DNA of 46,783 nt from Streptomyces sp. NRRL S-244 (lineage in GTDB: Bacteria > Actinomycetota > Actinomycetes > Streptomycetales > Streptomycetaceae). Shown here in pieces: positions 1 through 6,747 of this stretch (its first letter is position 1; every line of letters begins with the position of its first letter). The stretch is from NCBI RefSeq assembly GCF_000717915.1, contig NZ_JOCX01000037.1, forward strand, positions 1 through 46,783, written 5' to 3'. The notes under the pieces were generated by a model that had not been told where the DNA came from, did no database searches, and worked only from the letters and a program-made list of their open reading frames with translations. Position numbers and translations under genes: made by a program.

Positions 1-525
1 CCCGCCCCGCGCCGCCCCCACCACGTACGCCCCCGCCGCCACCGCGAACTGCACCAGCAGCGTCCCCATCCCGCCGGCCGCGCCCAGGATCAGCACCCGG
101 TCGCCCGCCTTGATCCCGACGCCCTCGACGATGCCCGAGCCGGTCACCCCGTCGTGCGCCAGGGCTGCCGCCTCCGCGGACTCCAGGCCGTCCGGGACCG
201 GGACCAGCAGCTCCACCGGGACCCGGACCAGCTCCGCGTACGTCCCCTTCGTGCCCGGGGCGGCCACCACCCGGCGGCCCCGCCAGCGCGGGTCCACCCC
301 CTCGCCCACCGCGACGACCGTCCCCGCGGCCGCGCCGCCCGGCACGTACGGCGGACGGATGCCGAAGGACTCGCCCCAGCCCCCGCGGATCTGCGTCTCC
401 ACGAAGATCGTGTCCACGGCCTCGGCCCGGACCACCACCTCGCCCGCGCCCGGGACCGGATCCGGCAGCTCCACCGGTACCAGGACCTCCGGACCGCCGT
501 AGCCGTCCACCCGTATCGCCCGCAT
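1..525 (-). CDS. Quinone oxidoreductase-like MDR protein (partial)
   Basis: NADPH:quinone oxidoreductase-type member of the medium-chain dehydrogenase/reductase family; the window edge cuts off the C-terminal half after about 175 codons. The N-terminus reads MRAIRVDGYGGPEVL, typical of zinc-free quinone reductases, followed by a GroES-like fold, an AHDGVTGSG segment and the start of the Rossmann domain (GDRVLILGAAGGMGTL, the NADPH-binding glycine motif). The zinc-ligand cysteines of alcohol dehydrogenases are absent from the visible part. The ATG at 525 has a GGGGGA ribosome site at 531-536. A MerR-type operator lies upstream, which points to induction by redox-active or electrophilic compounds. 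Family assignment is firm; the substrate is unknown. Confidence 0.85.
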   Translation of the reverse strand, partial: MRAIRVDGYGGPEVLVPVELPDPVPGAGEVVVRAEAVDTIFVETQIRGGWGESFGIRPPYVPGGAAAGTVVAVGEGVDPRWRGRRVVAAPGTKGTYAELVRVPVELLVPVPDGLESAEAAALAHDGVTGSGIVEGVGIKAGDRVLILGAAGGMGTLLVQFAVAAGAYVVGAARGG

Positions 526-578
526 GACATTCCCCCTGCCCTGTCTGAAAACGGCCTCTCGGCCTTGATCACTTGCCC

Positions 579-609
579 ACTCTCCGACCTCAACCGCAGT
601 TGAGGTCAA
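579..609 (-). promoter_or_regulatory. MerR/SoxR-type promoter with operator in a 19-bp spacer
   Basis: Reading toward the quinone reductase, a TTGACC -35 (604-609) and a GAGAGT -10 (579-584) are separated by 19 bp. The spacer region holds a perfect inverted repeat, GACCTCAAC (586-594), CGCA, GTTGAGGTC (599-607). An over-long spacer containing the dyad is the hallmark of promoters activated by MerR-family regulators. The core CCTCAAC-N4-GTTGAGG has the 7-4-7 geometry of SoxR boxes. The regulator itself is not visible in the window. Confidence 0.6.
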
Positions 610-718
610 GCGGTGGCGGGGATCCGTTCCCGGCCGACCGGCGTAGTCCCGGTGCGCCGCCGGGGCCCCGCGCATACCGTGGTGGGCAGTGAGTCCAATC
701 CGCGCGAAGGGACACGCG

Positions 719-1150
719 ATGACCGAATCCGCATCCGGGGGTGCCTCCCGGGACCCGGCCGACCGCGGCCGCACCACCATTGCCGACGGGGTGGTCGAGA
801 AGATCGCCGGACTCGCCGCCCGCGAGGTGGTCGGCGTCCACGCCATGGGCAGCGGCACCGGGCTCTCCCGTACGTTCGGCGCCGTCCGCGACCGCGTTCC
901 CGGCGGGGCGAAGTCCTCGGCCAGCCGCGGGGTCAAGGCCGAGGTCGGCGAGGTGCAGACCGCCCTCGACCTGGAGATCGTCGTCGATTACGGCGTGTCG
1001 ATCCGCGACGTGGCCCGGGCCGTCCGTGAGAACGTCATCTCGGCGGTCGAGCGGATGACCGGCCTGGAGGTCGTCGAGGTCAACATCGCCGTCAGCGACG
1101 TCAAGCTCCCCGACGAGCCCGACGAGGAGCCGGAGTCCCGACTCCAGTGA
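719..1150 (+). CDS. Asp23/Gls24 family envelope stress protein (first copy)
   Basis: Protein of 143 residues in the Asp23/Gls24 (DUF322) family, membrane-associated proteins linked to alkaline and cell-envelope stress. The hallmark order is visible: TTIADGVVEKIAGLAAREVVGVHAMG near the N-terminus, a central LEIVVDYGVSIRDVARAVRENV strand-helix unit, then VVEVNIAVSDVKLPDE. I chose the ATG at 719 because GAAGGGA (705-711) sits at normal distance; a GTG at 689 in the same frame is possible but has no good ribosome site. It is the first gene of a tight cluster with DUF2273, a second Asp23 homologue and AmaP, so it probably docks on an AmaP-type anchor as in Staphylococcus. Confidence 0.9.
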   Translation: MTESASGGASRDPADRGRTTIADGVVEKIAGLAAREVVGVHAMGSGTGLSRTFGAVRDRVPGGAKSSASRGVKAEVGEVQTALDLEIVVDYGVSIRDVARAVRENVISAVERMTGLEVVEVNIAVSDVKLPDEPDEEPESRLQ

Positions 1151-1160
1151 AGGAGCCCGT

Positions 1161-1343
1161 ATGAGGATGGCGGTCGTCGGCCTCTTCGCCGGCATGGCGC
1201 TCGCGTTCGCCGGGTACTTCGGCGGGTTCGGGGCCTTCCTGCTGGTGGCGGCGCTCGGCGCCATCGGCTGTGTCGTCGGCCGGTTCCTGGAGGGGGACCT
1301 GGAGCCCGGCGACTTCTTCCGCCCCCGCGACCGCGACAAGTGA
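1161..1343 (+). CDS. DUF2273-like small membrane protein
   Basis: A 60-residue protein made of two closely spaced hydrophobic helices (residues about 3-22 and 25-42) with a charged tail ending FFRPRDRDK. Small two-helix proteins of the DUF2273 type regularly lie between Asp23 and AmaP genes, which is the position here: 10 bp after the first Asp23 gene and 7 bp before the second. The ATG at 1161 follows GAAGGAG. It is probably an integral membrane partner of the Asp23 complex. The biochemical role is unknown. Confidence 0.8.
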   Translation: MRMAVVGLFAGMALAFAGYFGGFGAFLLVAALGAIGCVVGRFLEGDLEPGDFFRPRDRDK

Positions 1344-1350
1344 GGCCCCG

Positions 1351-1761
1351 ATGAGCACGCCACGGGCGACCCCGCAGCGGGTCCCTCCCGCAGACCGGGG
1401 GGCCACCCGGATCGCCGACCGGGTCGTCGCCAAGATCGCGGCCCAGGCCGCCAGGGAGGCGCTCGCCGCGCAGCCGGACGGGCCGCCGCGAGCCGGTGGC
1501 GCCGGCTCGGCGGGCGGCGCCGTGCCGGGCGCCCCGCACGCCACCGTCACCGTGCACCACGACATCGCCCGGGTACGGGTGAGCCTGGAGCTCGACTACC
1601 CCGCCGACCTCGCCGCCCAGTGCGCGGCCGTCCGCAGCCAGGTCGTCCGCCGCGTCGAGGAGTACGCCGGCATGTCCGTGCCCGAGGTGGACATCGACGT
1701 CGAGCACCTGCACTCCGCGCACACCCGCACCGCCGCGCTACGGGACCGGAAGCTGCGGTGA
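1351..1761 (+). CDS. Asp23/Gls24-like protein (second, divergent copy)
   Basis: A 136-residue protein sharing the Asp23 layout: RGATRIADRVVAKIAAQAAREAL, then a Gly/Ala-rich insert, then a TVTVHHDIARVRVSLELDYPADLAAQ strand-helix unit and MSVPEVDIDVEHL. It is more divergent than the first copy, with the middle strand pair replaced by a short GA-rich linker. The start ATG at 1351 is 7 bp after the DUF2273 stop, and the end overlaps the next gene through GTGA. It may form mixed assemblies with the first copy; this is inference from the operon. Confidence 0.8.
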   Translation: MSTPRATPQRVPPADRGATRIADRVVAKIAAQAAREALAAQPDGPPRAGGAGSAGGAVPGAPHATVTVHHDIARVRVSLELDYPADLAAQCAAVRSQVVRRVEEYAGMSVPEVDIDVEHLHSAHTRTAALRDRKLR

Positions 1762-2360
1762 CGGCGCCCGCCCCCGGCCAGGCCCCGCCCCGGGAAGCGG
1801 CCCCGGCCCGCGTCCGCCGCTTCCGGTCCGCCCGGCGGATCCCGTCCGCGCTGACGGCACTGGCCGTGCTCGGGGTGGCGGGCCTGTTCCTGTACGACCT
1901 CGCCGCCGTACGGGCCGGCCGCCCCGGCATGCAGTGGCGCGGGGAACTCGCCCAACGGCTGGAGCAGCACACTCCCGCCGACCCGGAGGTGCTCGTCGGC
2001 GCCGCGGTACTGGCCGTGGCCGGGGCGGTGCTCCTGCTCCTCGCCCTCACCCCGGGGCTCCGCGGGATCCTGTCGATGCGGCCGCCGGACCCGGACGGCG
2101 GGGTACGGGCCGGGCTCGGCCGCAAGGCCGCCGCGCTGGTGCTGCGGGACCGGGCGATGGAGGTGTCCGGAGTGCGCTCGGCGCGGGTCGCGGTGCGGCG
2201 GTCCCGCGTCGCGATCCGGGCGCAGTCCCACTTCCGCGAGCTGGACGACGTACGGGCCGACCTGGAGGAGGTCCTGGCCGTCGGCATCGGGGAACTGGGC
2301 CTCGCGCACGCGCCGAAGCCGCGGGTACGGGTCACCAGGGCCCCCGTCGGGAAGAGGTGA
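1758..2360 (+). CDS. DUF6286-type membrane protein of the Asp23 cluster
   Basis: Protein of 200 residues. A basic, proline-rich N-terminus leads into a membrane helix (SALTALAVLGVAGLFLYDLAA). A second helix follows a short extracytoplasmic loop (VLVGAAVLAVAGAVLLLLAL). A C-terminal soluble domain ends with an AmaP-like pattern in which VSGVRSARVAVRRSRVAIRAQSHF precedes a helix. The GTG at 1758 overlaps the previous stop (GTGA), implying translational coupling. Architecture and position match the DUF6286 proteins found next to Asp23 genes in streptomycetes; the domain name is from memory. Probably a second anchor for the Asp23 proteins. Confidence 0.75.
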   Translation: MTAPAPGQAPPREAAPARVRRFRSARRIPSALTALAVLGVAGLFLYDLAAVRAGRPGMQWRGELAQRLEQHTPADPEVLVGAAVLAVAGAVLLLLALTPGLRGILSMRPPDPDGGVRAGLGRKAAALVLRDRAMEVSGVRSARVAVRRSRVAIRAQSHFRELDDVRADLEEVLAVGIGELGLAHAPKPRVRVTRAPVGKR

Positions 2361-2364
2361 GGGG

Positions 2365-2940
2365 ATGCTCGGGACGGTGAACCGGATCCTGCTCGGGATC
2401 GTCGGCGCCGTGCTGCTGGCCGCCGGGGTGGCGGTGCTGGCGGCGCTGCGGCCGCTCGGCGGCCGCCACGAGCCGCTGCTGGGCGCGGCGACCCGCGAGC
2501 GGTACTGGCATGCCGAGGGCTGGTGGTGGTGGGCGGTGCTCGCCGGGCTCGGGGTGTGCGTGGTGCTCGCGCTGTGGTGGCTGCTGGCGCAGCTGCGGCG
2601 TTCGCGGCTGCCCGCAGTGGTGGTGGACACCGGCGACGGGGCGTTCGCGGTGCTGCGCGGGCGGGCCCTGGAGGAGGCGGTGGCCGCGGAGGCGGGGGCG
2701 CTGGACGGGGTCGCCCGGTGCAGCGTCGCCCTGCGGGGCAAGCAGGGGCGCCGGGGCCGGCGCACGGCCCCGAAGCTGCGGGTGGACTTGGAACTGGAGC
2801 CGCATGCCGTCCCGGCCGACGCCCTGGCGGAGCTGGCCGGGCCGGTGCTGAGCCACGCCCGCCGGTCGGCGGGCCTCCCCGAACTGCCCGCGGAGGCCCG
2901 CTTCCGGATCACCTCCCACCGCGCCCGCCGCGTGACGTAG
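2365..2940 (+). CDS. amaP: Alkaline shock response membrane anchor protein AmaP
   Basis: A 191-residue protein with two N-terminal membrane helices (residues about 5-30 and 52-75) around a short loop, then a cytoplasmic domain with DTGDGAFAVLRGRALEEAVAAEA and a VDLELEPHAVPADALAELAGPV segment. This is the AmaP layout: AmaP tethers Asp23 to the membrane in Staphylococcus aureus. The ATG at 2365 is 4 bp after the previous stop and preceded by GAGGGG. It is the last gene of the five-gene module; the convergent SDR gene follows after 29 bp with no obvious hairpin between. Confidence 0.8.
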   Translation: MLGTVNRILLGIVGAVLLAAGVAVLAALRPLGGRHEPLLGAATRERYWHAEGWWWWAVLAGLGVCVVLALWWLLAQLRRSRLPAVVVDTGDGAFAVLRGRALEEAVAAEAGALDGVARCSVALRGKQGRRGRRTAPKLRVDLELEPHAVPADALAELAGPVLSHARRSAGLPELPAEARFRITSHRARRVT

Positions 2941-2969
2941 GGGCTGTCCGGCGGGTCGAGGAGGGGGCG

Positions 2970-3725
2970 TCAGAAGCCGTGGCGGGATCCGCCGTCGACC
3001 GGGAGCATGACGCCCGTCAGGTACGAGGCCGCGGGCGACAGCAGGAACGCCGCCGAACGGCCGAACTCCTCCGGGGTGCCGTAGCGCCGCAGCGGAATGC
3101 CGGATTCGTTGGCCGCGCGGGCCGCCGCCGCATCGCCCGACAGGGCGTCGAGCTCGCGGACGCGGTCGGTGTCGATCCGGGCCGGGAGCAGTCCGACCAC
3201 GCGGATGCCGCGCGGTCCGAGCTCCACCGACAGGGACTTGGCGAAGCCGGCCAGCCCCGGCCGCAGTCCGTTGGAGATCGTCAGCCCCGGGATCGGCTCG
3301 TGGACCGAGCCCGACAGGACGAAGCCGATGACCCCGCCCTCGCCCAGCTCGGCCGCCGCCGCGCGGGCCAGGCGTACCGCGCCCAGGAAGACCGACTCGA
3401 ACGCCGCCGCCCACTGCTCGTCGGTGTTGCTCACCGCCGAACCGGGGGCGGGGCCGCCGACGCTGATGAGGATGCCGTCGAGGCGGCCGAAGCGTTCCTT
3501 CGCGGTGGCGACGAGCGCGGCCGCCGCCAGGGGGTCGGAGTTGTCCGCGGCGATGCCCACCGCGTTCGGACCGAGCGAGGCCGCCGCCTCGGCGGCGCGC
3601 GCCGCGTCGCGGCCCGTCACGATCACTTTCGCGCCGTCCGCCGCCAGTTCGCGCGCCGAGGCGAAGCCCAGGCCGCGGGTGGCTCCGGTGACGACGTAGA
3701 CACGGTCTTTCAGTCCAAGATCCAT
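2970..3725 (-). CDS. SDR family oxidoreductase
   Basis: Classical short-chain dehydrogenase of 251 residues. VYVVTGATRGLGFASA carries the TGxxxGxG cofactor loop, ISVGGPAPGSA occupies the NNAG region, and a catalytic Ser lies in FVLSGSVH. The usual YxxxK is altered: the aligned region reads TISNGLRPGLAGFAKSL, so the tyrosine appears replaced by Asn and the lysine by Arg/Pro. The C-terminus PAASYLTGVMLPVDGG is standard. The start ATG at 3725 is preferred over a GTG nine bases upstream. The gene follows SURF1 after only 10 bp. It may be catalytically atypical; the substrate is unknown. Confidence 0.85.
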   Translation of the reverse strand: MDLGLKDRVYVVTGATRGLGFASARELAADGAKVIVTGRDAARAAEAAASLGPNAVGIAADNSDPLAAAALVATAKERFGRLDGILISVGGPAPGSAVSNTDEQWAAAFESVFLGAVRLARAAAAELGEGGVIGFVLSGSVHEPIPGLTISNGLRPGLAGFAKSLSVELGPRGIRVVGLLPARIDTDRVRELDALSGDAAAARAANESGIPLRRYGTPEEFGRSAAFLLSPAASYLTGVMLPVDGGSRHGF

Positions 3726-3735
3726 GCCCGACACG

Positions 3736-4536
3736 CTACGCCGTCGGCGCCGGCTCCCGCTCGGGGGTGGCGCCGGCCGCCGCGGCCGCCGCGCGGTCGC
3801 GCTTCTCGCGCCGTACGAGGACCAGCCAGCCCACCGGCACCGACGCGGCGAACAGCCACCACTGCACGGCGTACGCCATGTGCGGGCCGATCGAGTCGTG
3901 GTCGGGGTCGGCGACGGGCTCGGGGCTGCCGCCCGCCGGGGTCGGAGCGGTGAGCTCCATGTAGCCGCCGAGGACGGGCTTGCCCAGGTACTCCGCCTGC
4001 TGGGCGCTGTTGATCAGCATCACCTGGCGGTCCGGCAGGCCCTTGCGGTCCTTGATGCCGCTGCCGCTGCTCGTCTCGTCGGCCTTCAGCCGCCCGGTGA
4101 CGGTCACCTCGCCCGAGGGCGCGGCCGGCACGGGCGGGTACGCGCGCGGGTCGTCGCCGCCCGCCACCCAGCCGCGGTTGACCAGGACCACCCGGCCGTC
4201 GGCGAGCACCAGCGGGGTCAGGACGTGGAAGCCGACCTTGTCGTCGTTGTCGGTGCGCATCCGTACGACGACCTCGTGCGCGGTGTCGTACGTACCGGTG
4301 GCGGTGACGGCACGCCAGAAGTCGGCCCGCGGGACCTGGTGGCCGGGGGAGGTCACCTCGGTCATCGGCACCGGCTTCGCGGACAGGTTCGCCGCGATCA
4401 GCTCGTTCTGCGCGACCCGGTGCTCATGGCGGTGGTACTGCCAGAACCCCAGCTTGATCATCGCGGGGACGAGGGCGAGGGCGATGAGGGTGAGGCACAC
4501 CCATTGCCGGGTCAGCACAAAGCGGTACACGCCCAC
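3736..4536 (-). CDS. SURF1 family cytochrome c oxidase assembly protein
   Basis: Membrane protein that assists assembly of the aa3-type cytochrome c oxidase. An N-terminal helix (WVCLTLIALALVPAMIKLGFW) is followed by the family signature FWQYHRHEHR, a large extracytoplasmic domain with VLVNRGWVAGG and VTVTGRLKADE, and a C-terminal helix (YAVQWWLFAASVPVGWLVLV) preceded by the conserved HMAYAVQWW. The C-terminus ends RREKRDRAAAAAAG. The GTG at 4536 has GGGGGT at good spacing; a GTG at 4530 (giving VYRFVLTRQW) fits family alignments equally well. Downstream SDR gene is 10 bp away. Confidence 0.9.
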   Translation of the reverse strand: MGVYRFVLTRQWVCLTLIALALVPAMIKLGFWQYHRHEHRVAQNELIAANLSAKPVPMTEVTSPGHQVPRADFWRAVTATGTYDTAHEVVVRMRTDNDDKVGFHVLTPLVLADGRVVLVNRGWVAGGDDPRAYPPVPAAPSGEVTVTGRLKADETSSGSGIKDRKGLPDRQVMLINSAQQAEYLGKPVLGGYMELTAPTPAGGSPEPVADPDHDSIGPHMAYAVQWWLFAASVPVGWLVLVRREKRDRAAAAAAGATPEREPAPTA

Positions 4537-4557
4537 GACGGTACCCCCAGCCGAGAA

Positions 4558-4588
4558 GACCCCGGCGGCCGGGTGGCCGTCCGGGGTC
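4558..4588 (-). terminator. GC-rich hairpin after the Cys-rich protein gene
   Basis: GACCCCGG (4558-4565) pairs with CCGGGGTC (4581-4588) around a GGCC-rich loop. It lies between the end of the Cys-rich gene at 4647 and the SURF1 start. No T-run follows, as is usual in Streptomyces. Confidence 0.45.
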
Positions 4589-4646
4589 GGTGAGGGAGAC
4601 GGGAAGGGGGAGGGACGGGAAGGGAGGGGGAATGGGGAGGGGCGGG
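4589..4646 (+). repeat. Purine-rich G-tract block (possible G-quadruplex)
   Basis: Over about 58 bp the plus strand is nearly all G and A, with repeated runs of three to five G separated by one to three bases (GGGAGACGGGAAGGGGG and similar). More than four G-tracts with short loops meet the usual quadruplex pattern. The block fills the gap upstream of SURF1 and ends at the stop codon of the Cys-rich gene, so RNA from those minus-strand genes would be C-rich here. Confidence 0.6.
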
Positions 4647-4880
4647 TCACACGCGGTCGACGATGCCCACCTTCCCCTCCGCGCGGGCGCAGTGCGCCCC
4701 GCAGTACCACTGGCCCTCGACCTCGACGCCCTGTCCGATGATCTGCACCCGGCAGTGTTCGCAGATGGGCGCCATGCGGTGGATGGCGCAGGAGAAGCAG
4801 TCGAAGACGTGCACGCTGCCCTGCGCGTGCACCTCGAAGGACATGCCGTAATCGTTTCCGCAGACCTCACAACGTGCCAT
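4647..4880 (-). CDS. Small cysteine-rich (zinc-binding?) protein
   Basis: A 77-residue protein with cysteine and histidine pairs set like a treble-clef or double zinc ribbon: CEVC (residues 4-7), C-x2-C-x2-H (FDCFSCAIH), CEHC, and a final CGAHC. Conserved-looking text includes HRMAPICEHCRVQIIGQGVE. Homologues in streptomycetes are usually called hypothetical or metallothionein-like. The sequence shows the likely metal ligands but no enzyme motif. It lies between a DEDDh exonuclease and SURF1 on the same strand and may share their transcript. Confidence 0.75.
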   Translation of the reverse strand: MARCEVCGNDYGMSFEVHAQGSVHVFDCFSCAIHRMAPICEHCRVQIIGQGVEVEGQWYCGAHCARAEGKVGIVDRV

Positions 4881-4944
4881 GCGCCACAGGGTGGGACCGG
4901 ACGGGCAGGACGGGAAAGCGGGTGCCGGGCGAGTCGCCCGACGC

Positions 4945-5916
4945 TCACCCGTCTGCCGCAGCCACGTCCCGCAGCAGTTGGGTGAAGGCCGCCTCGTCGA
5001 CCACCGGCGTACCGAAGGACTTCGCCTTGACCGTCTTGGAGGTGGCCGAGTCGGGGTCGTTCGTCACGAGCAGGCTCGTGAGCCGCGACACACTCGTCGC
5101 GACGTGCAGCCCCGCCTCGATCGCCCGGTCCTCCAGCAGCTCCCGGTCCACGGAGGTGTCACCCGAGAAGGCGATCCGCATGCCCTGCTTCAGCGGTTTG
5201 CCGTCCTCGAAGCGCCCCGGGTTCGGGTGCGGGCACGGCGGCCGCTTGCGCGAGGGCCGCCAGCCGGCGCTCCCGTACGAGGCCTGGTGGCCGATGCGCG
5301 GGGTGACGGGGGAGTCCGACCACTCCGTCAGCGGCCGGCACTCCAGCAGGGGCAGCCGTACGCCGTCCCGCGCGGCGGCGTGCAGCGACGGACGGAACGC
5401 CTCCGCGAGCACGCGGGCGTCGTCGAGCGCGTGGTGGGCGCGCTGCTGGACCACGCCGAAGTGCGCGGCGAGCGACTCCAGCTTGTGGTTGGGCAGCGGG
5501 AGGTTCAGCTCCTTCGACAGGGCGATGGTGCACAGCCGCTGACGGACCGGCGCGGTCTCGGCGGCCCGCGCGTACTCCCGGGCGATCATCTGCCAGTCGA
5601 ACATGGCGTTGTGCGCGACGAGCACCCGGTCCGCGAGCCGGCCCGCGAACTCCTCGGCGATGTCCTTGAAGAGCGGCGCGTCCTGGAGCATGTCGCTGGT
5701 CAGCCCGTGGATCCAGACCGGGCCCGGGTCCCGCTGCGGGTTGACCAGCGTGTACCAGTGGTCCTCGACATTGCCCTGCGCGTCGAGCCGGTAGACGGCG
5801 GCGGAGATTATCCGGTCGTCGCGAGCGAGCCCGGTCGTCTCCACGTCGACGACCGCGTACCCCTCGGGGTACGCGGTCGGCCACGTCGTCTCTGCGGTCG
5901 TACGGTCGTCGAGCAT
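4945..5916 (-). CDS. DEDDh 3'-5' exonuclease with C-terminal BRCT domain
   Basis: DNA polymerase III epsilon-like exonuclease of 323 residues. Exo I is YAVVDVETTGL (D24, E26), Exo II is LVAHNAMFDW (H102, D107) and Exo III is HHALDDAR (H161, D166, the HxAxxD pattern). A BRCT domain occupies about residues 235-320, starting GMRIAFSGDTSVDRELLEDRAIEAGL. The linker contains CPHPNPGRFEDG. The epsilon-BRCT fusion is common in actinomycetes and suggests a repair or replication-associated nuclease rather than the replicative proofreader. I chose the ATG at 5916 (MLDDRTT); a GTG at 5937 is in frame but without a ribosome site. A TATCCT -10-like element lies eight bases before the ATG. Confidence 0.9.
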   Translation of the reverse strand: MLDDRTTAETTWPTAYPEGYAVVDVETTGLARDDRIISAAVYRLDAQGNVEDHWYTLVNPQRDPGPVWIHGLTSDMLQDAPLFKDIAEEFAGRLADRVLVAHNAMFDWQMIAREYARAAETAPVRQRLCTIALSKELNLPLPNHKLESLAAHFGVVQQRAHHALDDARVLAEAFRPSLHAAARDGVRLPLLECRPLTEWSDSPVTPRIGHQASYGSAGWRPSRKRPPCPHPNPGRFEDGKPLKQGMRIAFSGDTSVDRELLEDRAIEAGLHVATSVSRLTSLLVTNDPDSATSKTVKAKSFGTPVVDEAAFTQLLRDVAAADG

Positions 5917-5998
5917 GGTCACAGAGGATATCGGCACGGACTGACACCCGGTGCCCGATGGGCCCTGCCGGCCCGAGGGCGGTGGCCGGCCAAGGGAT

Positions 5999-6634
5999 TC
6001 ACCGCGGCGGCGGGTTCGCCGGTGCCAGCAGGGAGTGCACGAGGGCGCGCACGGAGAGCAGGAACAGGCGTTCCGGGTCGGCCGGGCGCGCGAGGGCGCG
6101 GGCGAGCTCCGGGTCGTCGGGGGCCACGGAAGGGTCCCAGAGGTCGCTCTCGGCGGGGGACTGGGCGGGGGAGCGCTCGCGGTTGCGCTCCACGAGGAGG
6201 TGGCCGACGATCTGGAACTGGACCGCGCGCACGGCGTCGGCGGCCCGCGCCCCGCGCAGCCCGGCCGCGTGCACCTCGTGGACCAGGGCCTGCTGGGCGG
6301 GCAGGAACATCCGCTCGGTGAGCCCGCGTTCGTGGACCATCGCGATCAGGTGCGGCCGCTCGCGCAGTTCGCGGCGCAGGATCCGGGCCACGGACAGGAT
6401 CCGCTCGACGGGGGTGCGGCCGGCGGGCCGTATCGCGCCCATCTCCTGGACGGTCCGCTCCACGAGGGCGTCGAGCAGCGATTCGCGGTTGCCGACGTGC
6501 CAGTAGATGGAGGTCACCGCCGTGCCCAGCTCGGCGGCGAGTTTGCGCATGGTGAGGGCCGCCGGGCCGTGCTGCTTGACCAGGGAGGCGGCCGCCGCCA
6601 GCACCTCGTCACGGGTGAGCGTGGTTCTGGCCAT
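5999..6634 (-). CDS. TetR family transcriptional regulator
   Basis: A 211-residue regulator with an N-terminal TetR helix-turn-helix: TRDEVLAAAASLVKQHG, then LTMRKLAAELGTAVTSIYWHVGNRESLLDAL (residues about 28-58). The C-terminal ligand domain is helical with no recognisable ligand signature. A GGGAG ribosome site precedes the ATG at 6634. It is divergent from the acetoacetate-decarboxylase-like operon. The 113-bp gap contains a perfect 15-bp inverted repeat, so it most likely represses that operon and itself and is released by a pathway compound. Confidence 0.92.
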   Translation of the reverse strand: MARTTLTRDEVLAAAASLVKQHGPAALTMRKLAAELGTAVTSIYWHVGNRESLLDALVERTVQEMGAIRPAGRTPVERILSVARILRRELRERPHLIAMVHERGLTERMFLPAQQALVHEVHAAGLRGARAADAVRAVQFQIVGHLLVERNRERSPAQSPAESDLWDPSVAPDDPELARALARPADPERLFLLSVRALVHSLLAPANPPPR

Positions 6635-6707
6635 GGCCGTCTCCCGCCAATCTGTCGGATCGTCAGTTCCGGTCCGTGCAGGGGTCTTTACCCTTCATCG
6701 CTCGCGG

Positions 6708-6722
6708 TGTAACTGTGTTACA
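6708..6722. promoter_or_regulatory. Likely TetR operator, perfect inverted repeat
   Basis: TGTAAC-TGT-GTTACA forms perfect 6-bp arms around a 3-bp centre, the only AT-rich dyad between the divergent TetR gene and the operon at 6748. It ends 25 bp before the operon's start codon, where a repressor would block the promoter. Confidence 0.7.
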
Positions 6723-6747
6723 GAACCGATCCGCTCAAGGACGAGGG

